From Muribaculaceae bacterium (GTDB taxonomy: Bacteria; Bacteroidota; Bacteroidia; Bacteroidales; Muribaculaceae), in contig CAJSYI010000011.1 of NCBI GenBank assembly GCA_910573745.1, forward strand, positions 1-64,000: 64,000 bases of DNA, in the 5' to 3' direction. The notes beneath the pieces are model-generated. The model was not told the DNA's origin. It did no database searches and saw only the letters and a list, made by a program, of their open reading frames with translations. How positions within the stretch are numbered: the first letter of the stretch is position 1; each line of letters begins with the position of its first letter. Shown piece after piece: positions 1 through 8,541 of the stretch. Both the position numbers and the translations under genes were made by a program.

Positions 1-717
1 CTCTCGGTAATCATGATATCGTATTTATTGTTTGGTTCCTCTAAATTACTAAATATCAGTGATATTACCAAAAGAATCGGCAACTTTTTCAAGCTGCTGA
101 TTCTACTTTTTTATACTATTACTTATCCCGAACTCGCGTACATAGTGCCGATCTACAGCGAAGAAATCTCTGAATCTGGAACTCCGATGATGGTGCGCGA
201 CGTGGTAAGCGACGGCTCATATTCCAACACCACGCTCAGCCTGAACCTTTCAGGCGAGTATTTCCAACGCCGCCTTACAGTGGCACTGTCGGCCGGAGCC
301 AGGTATTTCGCCCAAAGAGGATTGACGCGCAGGGACAAATGGGAACCTCATTTCTGGATAAGCGCATCCTATTATCTGGGCAACTTCAGGATAAACGCTT
401 ACTTTACACCATCCTCAAAATCGTATTCCACATGGTATGACATCAAGACACCGGCATATTTCTACATAGGCGGTTCATGGTCATGGAAAGACCTGTTCAT
501 CGACGTGCAGTTCAGCAACCCGTTCAGAAAGTCATACATAGACTCATGGAAAGACTTCAACAGTGCCGCCTATTCCTTCCGTTCCATATCTCGGTCGCCG
601 GGTTACCACCAGCTTGCCAACATCACTGTTTCATGGTCTTTCAGCTACGGCAAGAAACTCAATCGCGATGATGAAGTCGGCAAGCTCGGAGAAGCCAAGT
701 CAATCATCCTGAAGTAG
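1..717 (+). CDS. C-terminal part of an outer-membrane beta-barrel protein (5' end outside or damaged)
   Basis: The frame is open from base 1, with a possible internal ATG at 13, so the protein probably begins outside the window. From about base 150 on, the product has alternating aromatic/polar strands (for example ITVSWSFSYGKK near the end) as seen at the C-terminus of Bacteroidetes TonB-dependent or outer-membrane beta-barrel family proteins. The first 130 bases are much more AT-rich than the rest and encode a hydrophobic stretch unlike a barrel. That could be a diverged segment, a recombination joint or a frameshift. A strong hairpin follows the stop. The barrel assignment is by composition and pattern only; the substrate is unknown. 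Confidence 0.5.
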   Translation, partial: LSVIMISYLLFGSSKLLNISDITKRIGNFFKLLILLFYTITYPELAYIVPIYSEEISESGTPMMVRDVVSDGSYSNTTLSLNLSGEYFQRRLTVALSAGARYFAQRGLTRRDKWEPHFWISASYYLGNFRINAYFTPSSKSYSTWYDIKTPAYFYIGGSWSWKDLFIDVQFSNPFRKSYIDSWKDFNSAAYSFRSISRSPGYHQLANITVSWSFSYGKKLNRDDEVGKLGEAKSIILK

Positions 718-759
718 GGATTCAGAGAACAATCCTGAAAAACAATCTTGACATTTACA

Positions 760-801
760 AAAATAGTCGGAAACATACAAACAGAGTTTCCGACTATTTT
801 G
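760..801 (+). terminator. Rho-independent terminator after the barrel gene
   Basis: A perfect 15-bp inverted repeat (760-774 with 786-800, 11-nt loop) whose 3' arm ends in TTTT. It lies 43 bases past the stop codon. Confidence 0.8.
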
Positions 802-802
802 T

Positions 803-810
803 TACATTTG
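803..810 (+). promoter_or_regulatory. Probable -7 box for the 5'-nucleotidase gene
   Basis: TACATTTG fits the Bacteroidetes -7 consensus TAnnTTTG and sits just after the preceding terminator, 52 bases before the ATG. No clear TTTG -33 box is visible at 19-21 bases upstream. Confidence 0.4.
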
Positions 811-862
811 CAGAATCTTTCGCCTGCGGTCTGTCCGTCCGGCGGAAAAACGGAAAACAGAC

Positions 863-2446
863 ATGAACCACAGACATTTCCTCTTGAAGGCCGCAGCGGC
901 CATAATGCTCAGCGTCCCTTTCGCGACGGGTGCCGAAGACCTCGTGATACTCCACACCAACGACACGCATTCGCTCATCGACCCCGACAAGGACGGGCGG
1001 GGAGGCGTGCTGCAGCGCAAAGCCATCATAGACAGCGTGCGGAAAGCGGAAAAGAACGTAATCCTCGTCGATGCCGGCGATATGGTGCAGGGCACGCTGT
1101 ATTTCAAGTATTTCAAAGGCGACGTGGAGTACCCGCTGATGAACATGCTCGGCTACGACATACGCATCCTCGGCAACCATGAATTCGACAACGGAATGAA
1201 AGAGCTGGCGAAACGCTACAAAGACGTGAAGGCCCACCGCCTTTCGGCCAACTACGATTTCTCAGGAACCGAGCTCCAAGGGATGTTCGACCCATACGTG
1301 ATAAAGAAAGCCGGAGGGAAGAGAATCGGATTCATCGGCATCAACGTGGATCCCGAAAGCCTCATATCCAAGGAAAACATCGAGGGCGTGAAGTTCAAAG
1401 ACGTGATAAAGACCGCCAACGAGACCGCCGCGTTCCTCAAAGATAAGAAGAAATGCGACCTGGTGGTGGTGGTGAGCCACATCGGGGCCGTCAAGGAAAA
1501 CGACAAGGCCACTGACTACGACCTCGCCAAGGCCAGCAGGGACATCGACATAATAATCGGAGGACACAGCCACACGGTAATCGAACCCGGCAACAAAGGG
1601 AAATACCCATCCGTGGTCGAGAATGCCGCCGGGCGTCCTGTGCTTATAGCCCAGACAGGGAAATACGGCAAAAAGCTCGGTTACATAAAAATCGACCTCG
1701 ACGCGCTGAAGAAGACAACCCCGGCGCAATTCGACTACGAGCTTATCGACATCACCGACCGCTTCCCGGCGGACAGACTCGACAAGAGCATCAAAGGCTT
1801 CATCGCCCCTTACAAACATATGGTTGATTCGGTCAACAACCGTGTCATAGGCCGCTCGCTCCACGACCTCGACAGCGACGACCGGAACGGAGGATACGCC
1901 AACTGGGCGGCAGACTACGCCCGATGGTTCGGTCAGCTTGTCCTCGACAGCATCAACGGTAGAGACGGAATGCCGCAAAGGCTCGACATAGGCGTAATGA
2001 ACGTGGGCGGAATACGCCAGAACATGCCAAAAGGCGACGTTACCGAAAGCCAGATCCTTGCCACATTCCCCTTCGCCAACCATATGGTCATCACAGCCGT
2101 GAAAGGCGCGGACATCATGGATGCGCTGAAGGTCGCAGCCAAGAAAGGGGGCGAAGGGATAAGCGGGAACGTCCGCGTGGTAGTGGACAAAGACCACAAC
2201 CTCAAGCGCGTGGTGGTTGACGGCAGGGAGATGGACCCGGAAAAGACCTACACAGTGGCCACGATCGACTATGTGGCCGCAGGCAACGACGACCTCGCAG
2301 GCTTCGGACGCGGCAAGCTCCTGTGGCGCGACAATGCGGAGATGGCCGTCCCGATGATGCGTTACATCAACCATCTCACCGGCCTTGGCCTGCCGATAGC
2401 TCCTGACATGACAGGACGGTTCCAGGAAGAAATCACCATTCCTTGA
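863..2446 (+). CDS. Bifunctional 5'-nucleotidase / metallophosphatase (UshA-like), exported
   Basis: The 527-residue product starts with a Sec signal peptide (cleavage near FATGAED). A calcineurin-type metallophosphatase domain follows, with the metal-binding motifs LHTNDTHS, DAGDMVQG, GNHEFDNG, VVVSHIG and GGHSHTVIE. The C-terminal 5'-nucleotidase substrate domain contains NVGGIRQNMPKGDVTESQ. The length matches single-chain UshA-type enzymes, which hydrolyse nucleotides or UDP-sugars in the periplasm for nucleoside and phosphate salvage. The GH3 lipoprotein gene starts 6 bases downstream, so the two are probably cotranscribed. Exact substrate is unknown. Confidence 0.9.
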   Translation: MNHRHFLLKAAAAIMLSVPFATGAEDLVILHTNDTHSLIDPDKDGRGGVLQRKAIIDSVRKAEKNVILVDAGDMVQGTLYFKYFKGDVEYPLMNMLGYDIRILGNHEFDNGMKELAKRYKDVKAHRLSANYDFSGTELQGMFDPYVIKKAGGKRIGFIGINVDPESLISKENIEGVKFKDVIKTANETAAFLKDKKKCDLVVVVSHIGAVKENDKATDYDLAKASRDIDIIIGGHSHTVIEPGNKGKYPSVVENAAGRPVLIAQTGKYGKKLGYIKIDLDALKKTTPAQFDYELIDITDRFPADRLDKSIKGFIAPYKHMVDSVNNRVIGRSLHDLDSDDRNGGYANWAADYARWFGQLVLDSINGRDGMPQRLDIGVMNVGGIRQNMPKGDVTESQILATFPFANHMVITAVKGADIMDALKVAAKKGGEGISGNVRVVVDKDHNLKRVVVDGREMDPEKTYTVATIDYVAAGNDDLAGFGRGKLLWRDNAEMAVPMMRYINHLTGLGLPIAPDMTGRFQEEITIP

Positions 2447-2452
2447 CGGTCG

Positions 2453-3607
2453 ATGCTCCCGAGGCTCTGCATATTGGCCATAATGGCTGCGGCGGTCTTA
2501 GGCCTGGTCGGCTGCAGGAGAAGGCCTGCGCCCGAAACAGCAGCCCACGCCTCGGAAATGCAAGGACACACAAAAAACGCATACAGCCATACCGACTCGC
2601 TGATCCGCACAATGACCGTGGAACAGCGGGTCGGCCAGCTTTTCATGCCGGCCGTATACGCATCGGACGACAGAGCCACACTGGCACGGATAACCGCATA
2701 TGCGTCCAAGCACTTCGTCGGAGGGATAATCCTTCTTAAGGGCGACACGAAAGGCGCGCGTGCCATAGCCGACACGCTGCGGAGACTGTCTTCCGACCCC
2801 GGGATGTGGATTGCCATCGATGCGGAAACAGGTCTCGCGATGCGGCTCAAAGACGCTCCCGCAGTCCCTTCGGCTGCCACGCTCGGCAACTCCGCCGACG
2901 AGAAAACCGTCTATGACCACGCACGTTCGCTTGCCGACGACTGCCGTTCAACCGGGATAAACATGGTGCTCGGCCCGGTTCTCGACGTCGAATCAGACCC
3001 AAAAGGATTCATCGGCCGCAGGTCGTTCGGAGCCGACCCCGAAACCGTGAGCCGCCTCGGCATTGCCTACGCCCTCGGACTCGAAGACGGCGGCATCGTG
3101 AGCGTGGCAAAGCATTTCCCCGGCCACGGAAGCGCAGACGAGGACAGCCACAAAAGCCTTGCCGTGATCGCCAAGCCGTTGTCGTATCTTTATGAACACG
3201 CGCTCCCTCCGTTCCGAAGCTACATATCCGCAGGTCTTTCCGCAGTCATGATCGGACACCTTGCGGTAACGTCAATCGATCCCGAGATGCGTTCAGCAGC
3301 CCTTTCAGAAGCCGTCATCACAGATCTCCTGCGCCGCGACCTCGGCTTCAGCGGCCTTATTCTCACCGACGCGCTCAACATGGGCGGGGCGAGAAAAGGC
3401 TATGATGGAGACATAGACCCGTCAGTGGCCGCGATACTCGCGGGCGCGGACATCATCCTATCACCGACTGACACGCGCGCCGGGATAGAGGCCGTGAAAC
3501 GCGCCCTCGCCGACGGCACTCTCCCTGACTCAACGCTCAACGACCGCCTCCGCCGCATACTGACTTTCAAACGCCGCTTCCTCAAAAATCAACGCCGTGA
3601 CACATGA
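2453..3607 (+). CDS. Glycoside hydrolase family 3 N-terminal-domain lipoprotein (NagZ-like beta-N-acetylhexosaminidase)
   Basis: 384 residues. The N-terminal hydrophobic segment ends in lipobox LVGC (Cys21), so the protein is likely membrane-anchored. The GH3 hallmark KHFPGHG-x4-DSH begins near residue 219; in NagZ enzymes the histidine of this loop acts as acid/base. The aspartate of LILTDALNMGG is the expected nucleophile. NagZ removes terminal GlcNAc from muropeptides; this exported form may act on peptidoglycan or host glycans, which the sequence does not decide. The start at 2453 gives a complete signal; a second ATG at 2483 would leave it too short. Its last 19 bases overlap the convergent beta-lactamase gene. 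Confidence 0.85.
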   Translation: MLPRLCILAIMAAAVLGLVGCRRRPAPETAAHASEMQGHTKNAYSHTDSLIRTMTVEQRVGQLFMPAVYASDDRATLARITAYASKHFVGGIILLKGDTKGARAIADTLRRLSSDPGMWIAIDAETGLAMRLKDAPAVPSAATLGNSADEKTVYDHARSLADDCRSTGINMVLGPVLDVESDPKGFIGRRSFGADPETVSRLGIAYALGLEDGGIVSVAKHFPGHGSADEDSHKSLAVIAKPLSYLYEHALPPFRSYISAGLSAVMIGHLAVTSIDPEMRSAALSEAVITDLLRRDLGFSGLILTDALNMGGARKGYDGDIDPSVAAILAGADIILSPTDTRAGIEAVKRALADGTLPDSTLNDRLRRILTFKRRFLKNQRRDT

Positions 3608-4527
3608 CGGCATACGATTCCGGAGATTTCCGCCATCGCTTTCTCGGCCTCTTCCTGCGGGCCAGCCCAGTCCTTGATGAAAACGGCTATGGAATAGCAT
3701 TCACCCGAGGGAAGGCGCACATAGCCTCCGTCATTGACCGCAATCACCTCTCCGCGCCCGTTGACATATCCAGAGCCGGTGCGGTGGGCAAACTCCACGC
3801 CGTCCGTCCCGGCAAGTCCGGCCGCGATGCGGGCCGTCCCTGTGCCGCACGCCGCCATGGCACGCTGCACGAATTCCTGTTTGTCGCGGCTTACCACGCT
3901 GTCGGTGAAAACCTTGTTGACAAGCTCGGCGTAAGCCAGCGGCGACGTGCGGTTGTCATAGCTTCTCGCATGCTCTTCCTGCATGTCAGACTCCTTATAG
4001 ACCAAACGGAAATCGCCGGAAGTGAACCTGCGGACAAAGCGGTCGGTCTCATCCACAGAAACTATGCGGTCGAAAAGCAGATTGCTGGCATTGTTGTCGC
4101 TGTCAATCAGAATATACTCCAGCAACCGTCCCACGGTAGCCGTAAACTCCTCCGCCCCATAATCCTTGAGCATAGGGCTCCACGTGTCGGGATTGAGCGA
4201 TTTACGGTCGATTGCCAAAACGGAGTCCAAGGAAACTCCCTGCATATCGAGCGTGTGGCATACGGCCAAAGCCTCGTGGAGCTTGAACATGCTCATAAGA
4301 GGATAGTCCGGCGTATTGTTGACGGCGACAGTGTCGCGGCCGCCGATAATTACCGCCACGCCTATTCGTCCTGGCCTGTCCCTTACGGCTTCTTTAAGCT
4401 CCTGTTCCAGCGCGTGCGTATGGTTGGCTGCGGACTTATGCCCTGAAGATATGCAGGACGGACAGGTAAATGCCAGTCCGGCAGAGGCTGCCGCCAATGC
4501 ATGCATCATTTTCATAAGTTTCGGCAT
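3589..4527 (-). CDS. Class A beta-lactamase (CfxA/CblA/PER-like subgroup)
   Basis: 312 residues with an N-terminal signal sequence. Active-site elements in order: SMFK (Ser79, Lys82), SDN (143-145), an omega-loop Glu179 in ESDMQEEH, and RTG (249-251). RTG replaces the usual KTG; arginine or lysine occurs there in class A enzymes. The E-x-x-M-Q omega loop resembles the Bacteroidetes class A2 group rather than TEM/SHV. It should hydrolyse beta-lactams in the periplasm, but the spectrum cannot be read from sequence. It lies 29 bases after radC in the same direction with no obvious promoter of its own, so it may be expressed from the efp/GT2/radC side. Confidence 0.88.
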   Translation of the reverse strand: MPKLMKMMHALAAASAGLAFTCPSCISSGHKSAANHTHALEQELKEAVRDRPGRIGVAVIIGGRDTVAVNNTPDYPLMSMFKLHEALAVCHTLDMQGVSLDSVLAIDRKSLNPDTWSPMLKDYGAEEFTATVGRLLEYILIDSDNNASNLLFDRIVSVDETDRFVRRFTSGDFRLVYKESDMQEEHARSYDNRTSPLAYAELVNKVFTDSVVSRDKQEFVQRAMAACGTGTARIAAGLAGTDGVEFAHRTGSGYVNGRGEVIAVNDGGYVRLPSGECYSIAVFIKDWAGPQEEAEKAMAEISGIVCRHVSRR

Positions 4528-4556
4528 TTAGAGTGTCGTAGAAATGAACGAATCCA

Positions 4557-5276
4557 TTACAGACGGGACTCGTCAAGATAAGAATAATAGCCCTGAGGGG
4601 CAATGATAAGATGGTCGAGCATACGCAGCTGGAGCGTCTCGCAGGCTTCGCGGCATGCACGGGTTATCTGGTCGTCCTGCACACTCGGACGCAGATTCCC
4701 GCTCGGATGGTTGTGGCACAGGACAAGACCCTCGGCGTTTTCAAGAATGGCGTTCTTCATCACCGCCTTCACATCGAATACAGAAGCCGTCGCGCTCCCC
4801 GACGTTATCCTGCGGGTGCTTATCACCGCGTTCTTGCGGTTGAGCAGAACCACCCATATCTCCTCATGTCCGAGATTCGCGATGCGATGGCGCATAAGCC
4901 TGTCTATGTCATTGGCGCATGAAATCACCGGACGCTCCGAAAGCTCCTCGTTGCAGTAACGGCGCACGATTTCAAGCACCGCCTCGATCTGTATGGCCTT
5001 AGTCTTGCCTATACCCTTGATCTGGAGGATTTCACGACGGTCGCGCCGCTCAAGGTTGTGGAGACGGCCGTCGTTCTCCCGCATCAGGTCGCGGCAAAGC
5101 TCGGTTATCGGCTTACCGGGAAGACCCGTGCGGAGTATCAAAGCCCACAGGTCGGCTGTGGAAAGCGAGCCGCATCCGTATTTCTCAGCCTTCTCACGCG
5201 GCTGGTCGTCAACGTCAAGCTCCTTGACGGTCTTAGGCCTGACATCGGCCTGCGCCTCATATATCCTCACCTCCAT
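4557..5276 (-). CDS. radC: RadC family JAMM/MPN+ domain protein
   Basis: 239 residues. An N-terminal helix-hairpin-helix-like part (LQIKGIGKTKA near 84-94) precedes the RadC metalloprotease-like domain with zinc-binding motif H188-N-H190-PSGN...D201. The length and two-part layout are those of full RadC proteins. Despite the name, a direct role in DNA repair has not held up in genetic tests; some relatives work in natural transformation. It sits 35 bases after the glycosyltransferase gene and just upstream of the beta-lactamase gene on the minus strand. Confidence 0.92.
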   Translation of the reverse strand: MEVRIYEAQADVRPKTVKELDVDDQPREKAEKYGCGSLSTADLWALILRTGLPGKPITELCRDLMRENDGRLHNLERRDRREILQIKGIGKTKAIQIEAVLEIVRRYCNEELSERPVISCANDIDRLMRHRIANLGHEEIWVVLLNRKNAVISTRRITSGSATASVFDVKAVMKNAILENAEGLVLCHNHPSGNLRPSVQDDQITRACREACETLQLRMLDHLIIAPQGYYSYLDESRL

Positions 5277-5311
5277 ATCCTCTTCATCCAGCAGACTGAA
5301 ACGACCGGAAA

Positions 5312-6328
5312 CTACTTCCCACGGCGCATCTCACGCTCCTGACGCTCGTCGCGCCCATGGCGCAAAAGTATTTTCCACATGTACGCACGTATGAATCCTG
5401 TGCCGTAGCCGCACAGCTGGACAAGGCTCGTAACAACACCGAGCGACCCTATCTTGAGGCTCTTCGTGGCGACGATGCCGCAAATCCATACCGCAAGAAG
5501 ATAAACCGCCAACGGGACAAGCATCCACTTCCAGAAAAACGCGCCTGCAACCATTACAAGCGTAAAAATCACGAAAAGCGCAGGAAGCCAATGCACTATC
5601 TTCATCGAGCCGGGATACAGCAACTGAAGCGTGATGCGCGACATACCGAACACATGCACCTGCCTCCAGAACTTCTTCAGATCGACACGACGCTTGTGAT
5701 AGACCACAACCGACCGGAACAGCCTTATTGAGAACCCGGCATTGCGGATACGCGTGGACATGTCGATGTCTTCCGAAAACATCTCGCGGAAACCGCCGAC
5801 GCATTCGTAGACATCGCGGGAAAAGCCGGTGTTGAAAGTGCGCGGCACGAACTTCTCAAGCTGCATCTTGCCGCCACGTATGCCGCCTGTGGTCAGAAAC
5901 GACGTCATACTGTAATTGATGGCCTTCTGCATGTCGGTGAAAGACTCATGGGCCGCGTCAGGGCCTCCGAAACAGTCGGCATAAGTCGCAGACAGGCAGC
6001 GGCGCAGGTTCTCAATGTAGTCCTCCGGAAGCACGCAGTCCGAATCCACGAACACGAGATAGCCTCCATCGGAACGGACGATGCCGTAGTTGCGCGCCGG
6101 GCTCCGCCCCTCGTTGTCCTTATAGAAATACTTAAGGCGCAACCGCCCTTCATATTCCCTGACCTGAGACTCGCATCTGACAGTGGAACCGTCTTCCACA
6201 ATCACTATTTCAAAACCACGGTCGGTCTGGACGGCCAGACTCGCGAGAAGTTCGGCCACCTCGTCGGGGCGGTTGTAGACAGGCACTATTATGGAGAAAA
6301 GCAGGTCTTTCACTGGATGCTGGCTCAT
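5312..6328 (-). CDS. Family 2 glycosyltransferase with C-terminal membrane segments
   Basis: 338 residues. The GT2 Rossmann start FSIIVPVYNRPDE, nucleotide-binding VEDGST and acidic D95-S-D97 motif are all present. Around residues 240-290 there are two hydrophobic spans, so the enzyme probably sits on the inner face of the cytoplasmic membrane and adds a sugar to a lipid-linked or surface polymer. Donor and acceptor are unknown. No polysaccharide cluster surrounds it here. It is read in the same direction as efp upstream and radC downstream. Confidence 0.85.
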   Translation of the reverse strand: MSQHPVKDLLFSIIVPVYNRPDEVAELLASLAVQTDRGFEIVIVEDGSTVRCESQVREYEGRLRLKYFYKDNEGRSPARNYGIVRSDGGYLVFVDSDCVLPEDYIENLRRCLSATYADCFGGPDAAHESFTDMQKAINYSMTSFLTTGGIRGGKMQLEKFVPRTFNTGFSRDVYECVGGFREMFSEDIDMSTRIRNAGFSIRLFRSVVVYHKRRVDLKKFWRQVHVFGMSRITLQLLYPGSMKIVHWLPALFVIFTLVMVAGAFFWKWMLVPLAVYLLAVWICGIVATKSLKIGSLGVVTSLVQLCGYGTGFIRAYMWKILLRHGRDERQEREMRRGK

Positions 6329-6355
6329 GGCTTAAGATGTTGGATATGAGAAAAA

Positions 6356-6408
6356 GCCGGAAAGCGGCGCGGCATCCGCCATCAAGGCGTCCACGCGGCT
6401 TATCCGGC
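6356..6408 (-). terminator. Terminator after efp
   Basis: On the minus strand a GC-rich imperfect hairpin (gccgg/ccggc outer arms, aagccgcg-type inner arms) is followed by CTTTTTC. It lies between the efp stop and the glycosyltransferase gene. Confidence 0.6.
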
Positions 6409-6432
6409 CCGATTATGATTCAGCAAAGGCTG

Positions 6433-6996
6433 TCAAGCCTTTACGCGGCCTACATAACTGCCGTCGCGGGTATCGACCTCGATGGAGTCGCCCTCATTGA
6501 CGAACAGCGGCACGCGCACCTCAGCGCCGGTCTCCACCGTGGCGGGCTTGAGCGTGTTGGTCGCGGTGTCGCCCTTGATTCCGGGTTCGGTATAAGTGAT
6601 CTTCAGCACAGTCTTCATAGGCATCTCCGCATAAAGCACCGTCTCGGTGGAAGCATCGCTGACCACCTCCACCACGTCACCCTCTTTCATGAAAGCGGCA
6701 CCGGTAACAAGCTCCTTGTTGATGGGAACCTGCTCGAAAGTCTCGTTGTTCATGAAGATGTCGTCATTGCCGTCTGCGTAGAGATACTGGTAGGGACGAC
6801 GCTCCACGCGCACGTCTTCGAGCTTTTCGCCGATGTTGAAGCGGCGTTCGAGCACACGGCCGTCAACCACGTTCTTGAGCTTCGTGCGCATGAACGTGTT
6901 GCCCTTGCCGGGCTTCACATGAAGGAATTCGATTACGAAATATAGCTGGCCGTCCATGCGGATGCATGTGCCGTTCTTGATGTCTTGAGCGTTCAT
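6433..6996 (-). CDS. efp: Elongation factor P
   Basis: 187 residues from the ATG at 6996, matching the usual 187-188; an upstream in-frame ATG at 7053 would add a tail not found in the family. EF-P binds between the P and E sites and relieves stalling at polyproline stretches. The N-terminal KOW-like domain holds the tip loop KPGKGN with Lys31, the position modified in many bacteria. The C-terminal OB domain ends with the signature segment containing [16 protein letters not shown]. It is divergent from rpmH and has a good promoter at 7079-7110. Confidence 0.97.
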   Translation of the reverse strand: MNAQDIKNGTCIRMDGQLYFVIEFLHVKPGKGNTFMRTKLKNVVDGRVLERRFNIGEKLEDVRVERRPYQYLYADGNDDIFMNNETFEQVPINKELVTGAAFMKEGDVVEVVSDASTETVLYAEMPMKTVLKITYTEPGIKGDTATNTLKPATVETGAEVRVPLFVNEGDSIEVDTRDGSYVGRVKA

Positions 6997-7078
6997 CATA
7001 TCGCTGTAGGGTATTTTTTGATTATTGTCGTTATTCCGATAACACACCGCCACCGGAACACCCGGCGCGGACAGGACG

Positions 7079-7110
7079 CAAAATTACAAAAAAGCGGCCA
7101 ACCCCGCAAT
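7079..7110 (-). promoter_or_regulatory. efp promoter
   Basis: Read on the minus strand: ATTG (7107-7110), 20-base spacer, TAATTTTG (7079-7086), a near-perfect Bacteroidetes promoter. It leaves a leader of about 75 bases before the ATG at 6996. Confidence 0.7.
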
Positions 7111-7178
7111 AGCAAGTCAATTAAAACGATGAAAAAGGGCTTAAAAGCGGACAAAAGAACATTTTTAGGCCTTGAAAT

Positions 7179-7209
7179 TTTGTCAATCGGAAATGATTTG
7201 ATAATTTTG
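7179..7209 (+). promoter_or_regulatory. rpmH promoter
   Basis: TTTG (7179-7182), 19-base spacer, TAATTTTG (7202-7209): exact match to the Bacteroidetes consensus, 44 bases before the rpmH ATG. Confidence 0.8.
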
Positions 7210-7253
7210 CACTCCGAAAATCTCAACCGAAAAAACATAAAACACAATACACG

Positions 7254-7409
7254 ATGAAAAGAACGTTTCAGCCCTCCAACCGCCGTCGCGTCAACAAGCA
7301 CGGCTTCCGCGAGAGAATGGCCACCAAGAGCGGCCGCAAGGTGTTGGCACGCCGCCGTGCCAAAGGCCGCCTCTCACTGAGCGTAAGCGACGGCATCGCA
7401 AGCAAGTAA
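7254..7409 (+). CDS. rpmH: Ribosomal protein L34
   Basis: 51-residue basic protein beginning [18 protein letters not shown], the L34 signature, followed by [20 protein letters not shown]34 binds 23S rRNA in the large subunit. The usual rnpA neighbour is not downstream; instead efp is divergently upstream. The gene ends in TAA at 7407. Confidence 0.97.
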   Translation: MKRTFQPSNRRRVNKHGFRERMATKSGRKVLARRRAKGRLSLSVSDGIASK

Positions 7410-7549
7410 GCCATAAGGCAGGCTTGTTTAAAGTCCGACTATGTTTCCTCCGCAATGGATTTCCGGAGGAAATTTGTCGCATACATACCACAACAATAAT
7501 GCCTGCAAGCATATTACGGCACTGCTTCGTGTTGCCATTGTTAGAGTAT

Positions 7550-7589
7550 TAAGAGGCTGTTTAAAAATGATTTTTAAACAGCCTCTAAG
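7550..7589. repeat. Palindromic element flanked by TAA (IS-end or miniature element)
   Basis: A perfect 16-bp inverted repeat (7552-7567 with 7571-7586) with a 3-base loop. Its outer sequence GAGGCTGTTTAAAAA is flanked on both sides by TAA, which looks like a target duplication. The same GAGGCTGTTTAAAAAT sequence recurs at 63954. It may double as the rpmH terminator. Confidence 0.6.
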
Positions 7590-7608
7590 CCAACAGGAGG
7601 ACTACGCA

Positions 7609-7650
7609 TAAAAAAGCCGGCCCCACTCCGCAAGCGGAAATGAGGCCGGC
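7609..7650 (-). terminator. rpsO terminator
   Basis: Minus-strand hairpin with 7-bp outer arms (gccggcc 7616-7622 / ggccggc 7644-7650) and an inner ccgc-aa-gcgg, followed by CTTTTTTAT. It begins 30 bases after the rpsO stop. Confidence 0.85.
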
Positions 7651-7679
7651 ATAACCATGAAAAAACTTTTCTTGATGAT

Positions 7680-7955
7680 TTACCTGCGGATACCGAGCTC
7701 TTTCTTCGCGATGATGGCACGGTAGCGGTTGATGTCCTTACGGATCAGGTAATCGAGCAGACGACGACGCTGACCTACAAGGATTTTCAGCGAACGAGCC
7801 GTCGCATAGTCCTTGTGGTTTGCCTTGAGGTGCTCTGTGAGATGCTTGATGCGTACAGAGAAAAGAGCAATCTGGCTCTCCGGGCTGCCTGTATCGGTCG
7901 GGCCCTGTCCGTAAGTGGCAAAGATTTCTGCCTTCTTTTCAGGAGTAAGATACAT
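7680..7955 (-). CDS. rpsO: Ribosomal protein S15
   Basis: 91 residues from the ATG at 7955: MYLTPEKKAEIFATYG, then TGSPESQIALFSVRI and LVGQRRRLLDYL, the conserved S15 core that binds the 16S central domain. The reading frame stays open upstream but the added residues are not S15-like. The gene stands alone between its own promoter and terminator, with a leader of about 95 bases. S15 often controls its own leader in other bacteria; the leader here has not been matched to a known form. Confidence 0.97.
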   Translation of the reverse strand: MYLTPEKKAEIFATYGQGPTDTGSPESQIALFSVRIKHLTEHLKANHKDYATARSLKILVGQRRRLLDYLIRKDINRYRAIIAKKELGIRR

Positions 7956-8053
7956 GATAATGAGAGAATTAAATTGATTGTTAAAAAGCCTTTCTTTAAA
8001 AAGCCCAAGCCGAGGCTCTCTCTGCCCGGCACGCTTTTTGTCAAAAGACGATG

Positions 8054-8085
8054 CAAAGTTACGTATTTTCGGGATTATACACAAG
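8054..8085 (-). promoter_or_regulatory. rpsO promoter
   Basis: Minus strand: CTTG (8082-8085), 20-base spacer, TAACTTTG (8054-8061). The -33 box has one mismatch to TTTG. Confidence 0.65.
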
Positions 8086-8541
8086 TTTTATATGCACTTC
8101 TCTCGATTCAGCATATTTTACGCCACAAGCAATGATTCCACACCGTCTTCAGGCCACATAGAATATGCCAAAGACATGTCTACACGCCCATCTCGGCAAA
8201 CACCAAATAATGCACACCACATAACCGTCAAACATCGGTTTATAGCAAAATGTCACTATCTGAACATCAGCATTTTGACAGGATATTTATCCAGTTTTCC
8301 GCCATTCTGCAAAACCGATTTGACAAATTGCAACTAAACACATTCCCCTACCACCGCATCCCCCCACTGTTCTCTGGCATTATGCAACCACCAGCTTGCA
8401 ATTTGCAAAATTTAATGTGATTAACAAATTTTAACTGCAAAAATCCGATTTCTCGTTTCTTTTATTCATAACTTTGCCACGCATACAGAACGTTTCTGCC
8501 TGCAAAAAAACAGCCCGTTCACCTTTTTAAACCGATTCAGA
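8086..8541. other. Intergenic region upstream of the LRR genes
   Basis: 456 AT-rich bases between the divergent rpsO and LRR genes. A TAACTTTG -7 box at 8469-8476 points toward the LRR gene, giving a leader of about 60 bases; no clear -33 box. I see no gene, repeat or strong hairpin in the rest. Confidence 0.5.

Noticed and set aside
1262..2374. Long minus-strand open frame (370 codons) opposite the 5'-nucleotidase gene
   Set aside because: Mirror of a well-supported gene; high GC at third positions keeps the antisense frame open. No family features.
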